Origin: an archaeon | GTDB taxonomy: Archaea; Asgardarchaeota; Hermodarchaeia; Hermodarchaeales; Hermodarchaeaceae | Direction: 5' to 3' | Length of the DNA stretch: 24,502 bases | NCBI GenBank assembly: GCA_016550485.1 | Contig: JABXGV010000142.1 | Span: forward strand, 1-24,502 | Shown here: positions 22,753-24,502 of the stretch, in pieces | Numbering within the stretch: position 1 is the first letter of the stretch | Layout: every line of letters begins with the position of its first letter | Notes under the pieces: generated by a model | What the model saw: the letters and a program-made list of their open reading frames with translations, nothing else | What the model was told of the DNA's origin: nothing | The model's database searches: none | Translations under genes and position numbers: made by a program

Positions 22753-22839
22753 TGGGTCGCTCATATTCTCATATCCTTCTATACTTTCCTAATCAACACT
22801 CTAAAACTTCTGGTTCTTTCACATTAATATTCAGGTTTT
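22753..22839 (-). pseudogene. Displaced original 5' end of moxR
   Basis: Minus strand ATG at 22762-22764 starts M-S-D-P-P and then departs into unrelated sequence. Upstream come AAGTTTTAG and AAAACC at spacings close to those before the present moxR. It lies 98 nt after the stop of the DUF4350-like gene, where moxR is expected if the operon were whole. Only about five codons and the leader remain. Confidence 0.55.
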
Positions 22840-22862
22840 ATCTTAGATATTTTTACTGGTGC

Positions 22863-24260
22863 TCAGTTTTTCTCTCTTACTCGTTTTAGCCTCCAAAAGA
22901 GGTCGAGGAACTTGTCTCGATCTATACGTCCTCTTCCTGTTGCTCTTTCCAAAGCTTCCAAGTCGTCTTTTAATAGAGTTAGTTCCCGTTCAGAGAGGGA
23001 GCCGGACTTCGCGGCAAGAAGCCTCGTTATGTCGAATCCACGAAGGCTATTCTTCCTTACAAGCTCTCTCTTTAGCTGCCTGAACATAACTTGGATTGCA
23101 TCATCGTATTGTTCGCTCCTCAGATAATGGCTTAACTGGGCTCTAAAAGCTGTCTGACCTCGAAGCCTGTAAACTCCGCTAGGCTTCTCTTCCTTCGGGC
23201 GACCGAAAGTAATCCACCTTCTGACCATCCAGATCGCCATTATGGGCGCTAACGGTGCCAGCAACCAATTCGTGGACAAATAGGTTATCTGACCCATTAC
23301 CAAGCCAACATATAGTACTGGTGAAAAGGGATTCCAAGAAAGGTGGTTATGGTCGATGATGATCGTGTTGGTATTTGTCTGCTCCGCAAGATAGGTGAAT
23401 AGCTCCAGCGCAAAGCTTCGATTATCCGCGCGACCTATCATATCGTTAATGAATATGCTTGGATCGCTAACAAGTGCAATCAACCCTCTACCCACCCTAA
23501 GCAGACCTATTAGCGTGAAGGGTCCTACTTGGCTATCCGCGGGGTCAAAATCAGGGTAGTCCCAGTCAGAGGTAACCCAAGAGTTGAAGGATGAAGTGGC
23601 GATTTGGATAAAGTTCGCATCTATGCCTGTGATGCCTGTGGCATAGTTCATAACTACTCTCTTGGTTGTTTGGAAAATAGCTCCGCCATCATTGAAGCTC
23701 GTGATAGCGGGTAGTAGGGGTTTCCCGTCGTCGTTTGATCCAGCGTCTAGAAGAAGGCGCTGGTCAAAACGTATACGAGACGCTCTAGTAAACAAAAATG
23801 GGTCGGAGGGGAAATCTTCCGGAGGGAGGAGAAGTGCTAGGTTATCCAAGATTCTATTTCCACTACCGAAATCGTCAGCGATGACCAGACAGGACCCCCT
23901 CTGAAAGAAATCATAAAGTGCGGCAGCCTCAACAATTGAAAAATCAAGGGTTGGGCCCAATACGCAGAGGACGCTATTACGATTAATCCCATTAACTACG
24001 CTAAGCGAGCTGATTAATGGGTGTACCTCAAATCCTCCGTCTTGGAGAGTAGTTCGAAGCTCGGAGCAGCCATTGTAGCCCTCCTCATTGTAAATAGAGT
24101 AGCTCATTGTGTCAACTGGGTTGACGCCTGTAATACTGATGATCAGAGGCAGCCAAGCAACAATGAAAACGAAACAAAACACGATAATCGTTGTTGTGCT
24201 ACCTTTCTTCCTTACCTCTGTAGTGGGTGCGCCAGAGTGTTCATCGCTGCTCTCTGTCAA
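22863..24260 (-). CDS. DUF4350-like membrane-anchored protein
   Basis: A 465-residue protein with one N-terminal membrane helix (about 22-42), a large extracytoplasmic domain resembling DUF4350 (SYSIYNEEGYNGCSELRTTL, LGPTLDFSIVEAAALYDF, then GSCLVIADDFGSGNRILDNL), a second hydrophobic stretch near 320-350, and a charged cytoplasmic tail rich in Arg, Lys and Glu. Proteins of this type accompany MoxR-DUF58 operons, though their role is unknown. It uses TTG 24258-24260, preceded by GGAGG ten bases upstream, with no in-frame ATG nearby. It was probably followed directly by moxR before element 2 arrived. Confidence 0.7.
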   Translation of the reverse strand: MTESSDEHSGAPTTEVRKKGSTTTIIVFCFVFIVAWLPLIISITGVNPVDTMSYSIYNEEGYNGCSELRTTLQDGGFEVHPLISSLSVVNGINRNSVLCVLGPTLDFSIVEAAALYDFFQRGSCLVIADDFGSGNRILDNLALLLPPEDFPSDPFLFTRASRIRFDQRLLLDAGSNDDGKPLLPAITSFNDGGAIFQTTKRVVMNYATGITGIDANFIQIATSSFNSWVTSDWDYPDFDPADSQVGPFTLIGLLRVGRGLIALVSDPSIFINDMIGRADNRSFALELFTYLAEQTNTNTIIIDHNHLSWNPFSPVLYVGLVMGQITYLSTNWLLAPLAPIMAIWMVRRWITFGRPKEEKPSGVYRLRGQTAFRAQLSHYLRSEQYDDAIQVMFRQLKRELVRKNSLRGFDITRLLAAKSGSLSERELTLLKDDLEALERATGRGRIDRDKFLDLFWRLKRVREKN

Positions 24261-24295
24261 ATTACACGCGCCTCCAACTGGCTTATTGTGACATT

Positions 24296-24502
24296 TTATG
24301 CCTGAGCCTCTTGACTCGTGACAAAGCGAAGAGAGCCTCCTGTTAGGACATTGTAATTATTGGCAAATGCGTTGAGGGTTGTCAAGCAGGTTTGGTAGGT
24401 AATTTGATGGTCACTGAACTTCGCCTCTTCTACTCCTTTGATGAATACCTGCATGCTAGTTGTGTCTAATCCGCCTTGGGCGGTGGCGATGTTAGCGTAT
24501 TC
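24296..24502 (-). CDS. C-terminal end of an unidentified protein (start outside window)
   Basis: An open frame runs from the window edge to TAA at 24296-24298, giving 68 residues such as FIKGVEEAKFSDHQITYQTC and NNYNVLTGGSLRFVTSQEAQA. It precedes the DUF4350-like gene by 35 nt on the same strand and is likely the next upstream operon member. The visible part is too short to assign; no membrane segment is seen in it. Confidence 0.55.
   Translation of the reverse strand, partial: EYANIATAQGGLDTTSMQVFIKGVEEAKFSDHQITYQTCLTTLNAFANNYNVLTGGSLRFVTSQEAQA

Larger units (their letters stand above)
18685..22761. mobile_element. Putative homing element 2 (LAGLIDADG gene plus HEPN-like gene)
   Basis: About 4.1 kb lies between the two copies of the moxR start. 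It carries the paralogous LAGLIDADG gene and a second gene with a HEPN-like end, both on the plus strand, opposite to the operon. It separates moxR from its expected upstream neighbour, the DUF4350-like gene. As in element 1, no transposase or terminal inverted repeats are seen. Edges are approximate. Confidence 0.55.

Noticed and set aside
18685..22761. Element 2 as an insertion sequence or transposon.
   Set aside because: No transposase motif, no terminal inverted repeat and no short exact target duplication were seen.
1..24502. CRISPR arrays, rRNA genes or prophage structural genes.
   Set aside because: No regularly spaced short repeats, rRNA-like segments or capsid/tail-type proteins were found on reading both strands.

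Overview
The window is archaeal chromosomal DNA. The evidence is an archaeal-type uL3-uL4-uL23-uL2 ribosomal cluster, an intron-containing tRNA-Ser, an archease-RtcB pair, a group II chaperonin (thermosome) with a GGM-type tail, a split glycine dehydrogenase (GcvPA/GcvPB), TATA-type promoters and Shine-Dalgarno sites of the GGAGGTGAT kind. The phylum cannot be fixed by eye; an Asgard or TACK-related lineage is possible but this is only a guess.

Layout. 1-2890 (minus strand): tRNA-Ser(UGA) with a 34-nt intron, then archease, rtcB and a DUF171/SPOUT RNA methyltransferase that runs off the left edge. 3133-5953 (plus): rpl3, rpl4, rpl23 and rpl2, after which the usual S10 cluster stops. 6015-8969 (minus): gcvPA-gcvPB. 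9111-12064 (plus): an ECF-type membrane substrate-binding component, the thermosome and a QueD-like protein. 12042-24502 (minus): a conserved envelope or maintenance type operon in the order partial secreted/unknown gene, DUF4350-like protein, MoxR AAA+ ATPase, DUF58 protein, multi-pass membrane protein.

The striking part is 14626-22862. moxR has been hit three times. (1) A roughly 3.0 kb unit carrying a LAGLIDADG-type gene (15188-17632, plus) sits at the 3' end of moxR. The last 48 or so codons of moxR occur twice, once fused to moxR (17645-17794) and once as a displaced remnant (14626-14772) that still abuts the DUF58 gene, with about 80 % nucleotide identity and largely synonymous differences. 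(2) A roughly 4 kb unit carrying a paralogous LAGLIDADG gene (18982-21477) and a putative HEPN-domain gene (21634-22737) sits at the 5' end of moxR. The start codon region of moxR (an MSDP start plus upstream sequence) also occurs twice, at 18684 and at 22764. (3) Inside the Walker A motif of moxR lie 26 extra nucleotides with an in-frame stop codon and a hairpin; omitting exactly 26 nt restores the expected E-G-V-P-G-I-A-K-T.

My reading is that two related homing-type elements invaded opposite ends of the same gene, each bringing a diverged replacement of the gene end it displaced, so the host gene survives as a hybrid. This resembles C-terminus-replacing endonuclease insertions described in fungal mitochondrial atp6. 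The P-loop insert is either a very short intron, a translational bypass site, or a lesion that has killed the gene. The sequence supports the duplications and the insert directly; mobility, nuclease activity and the fate of the 26 nt are inference.
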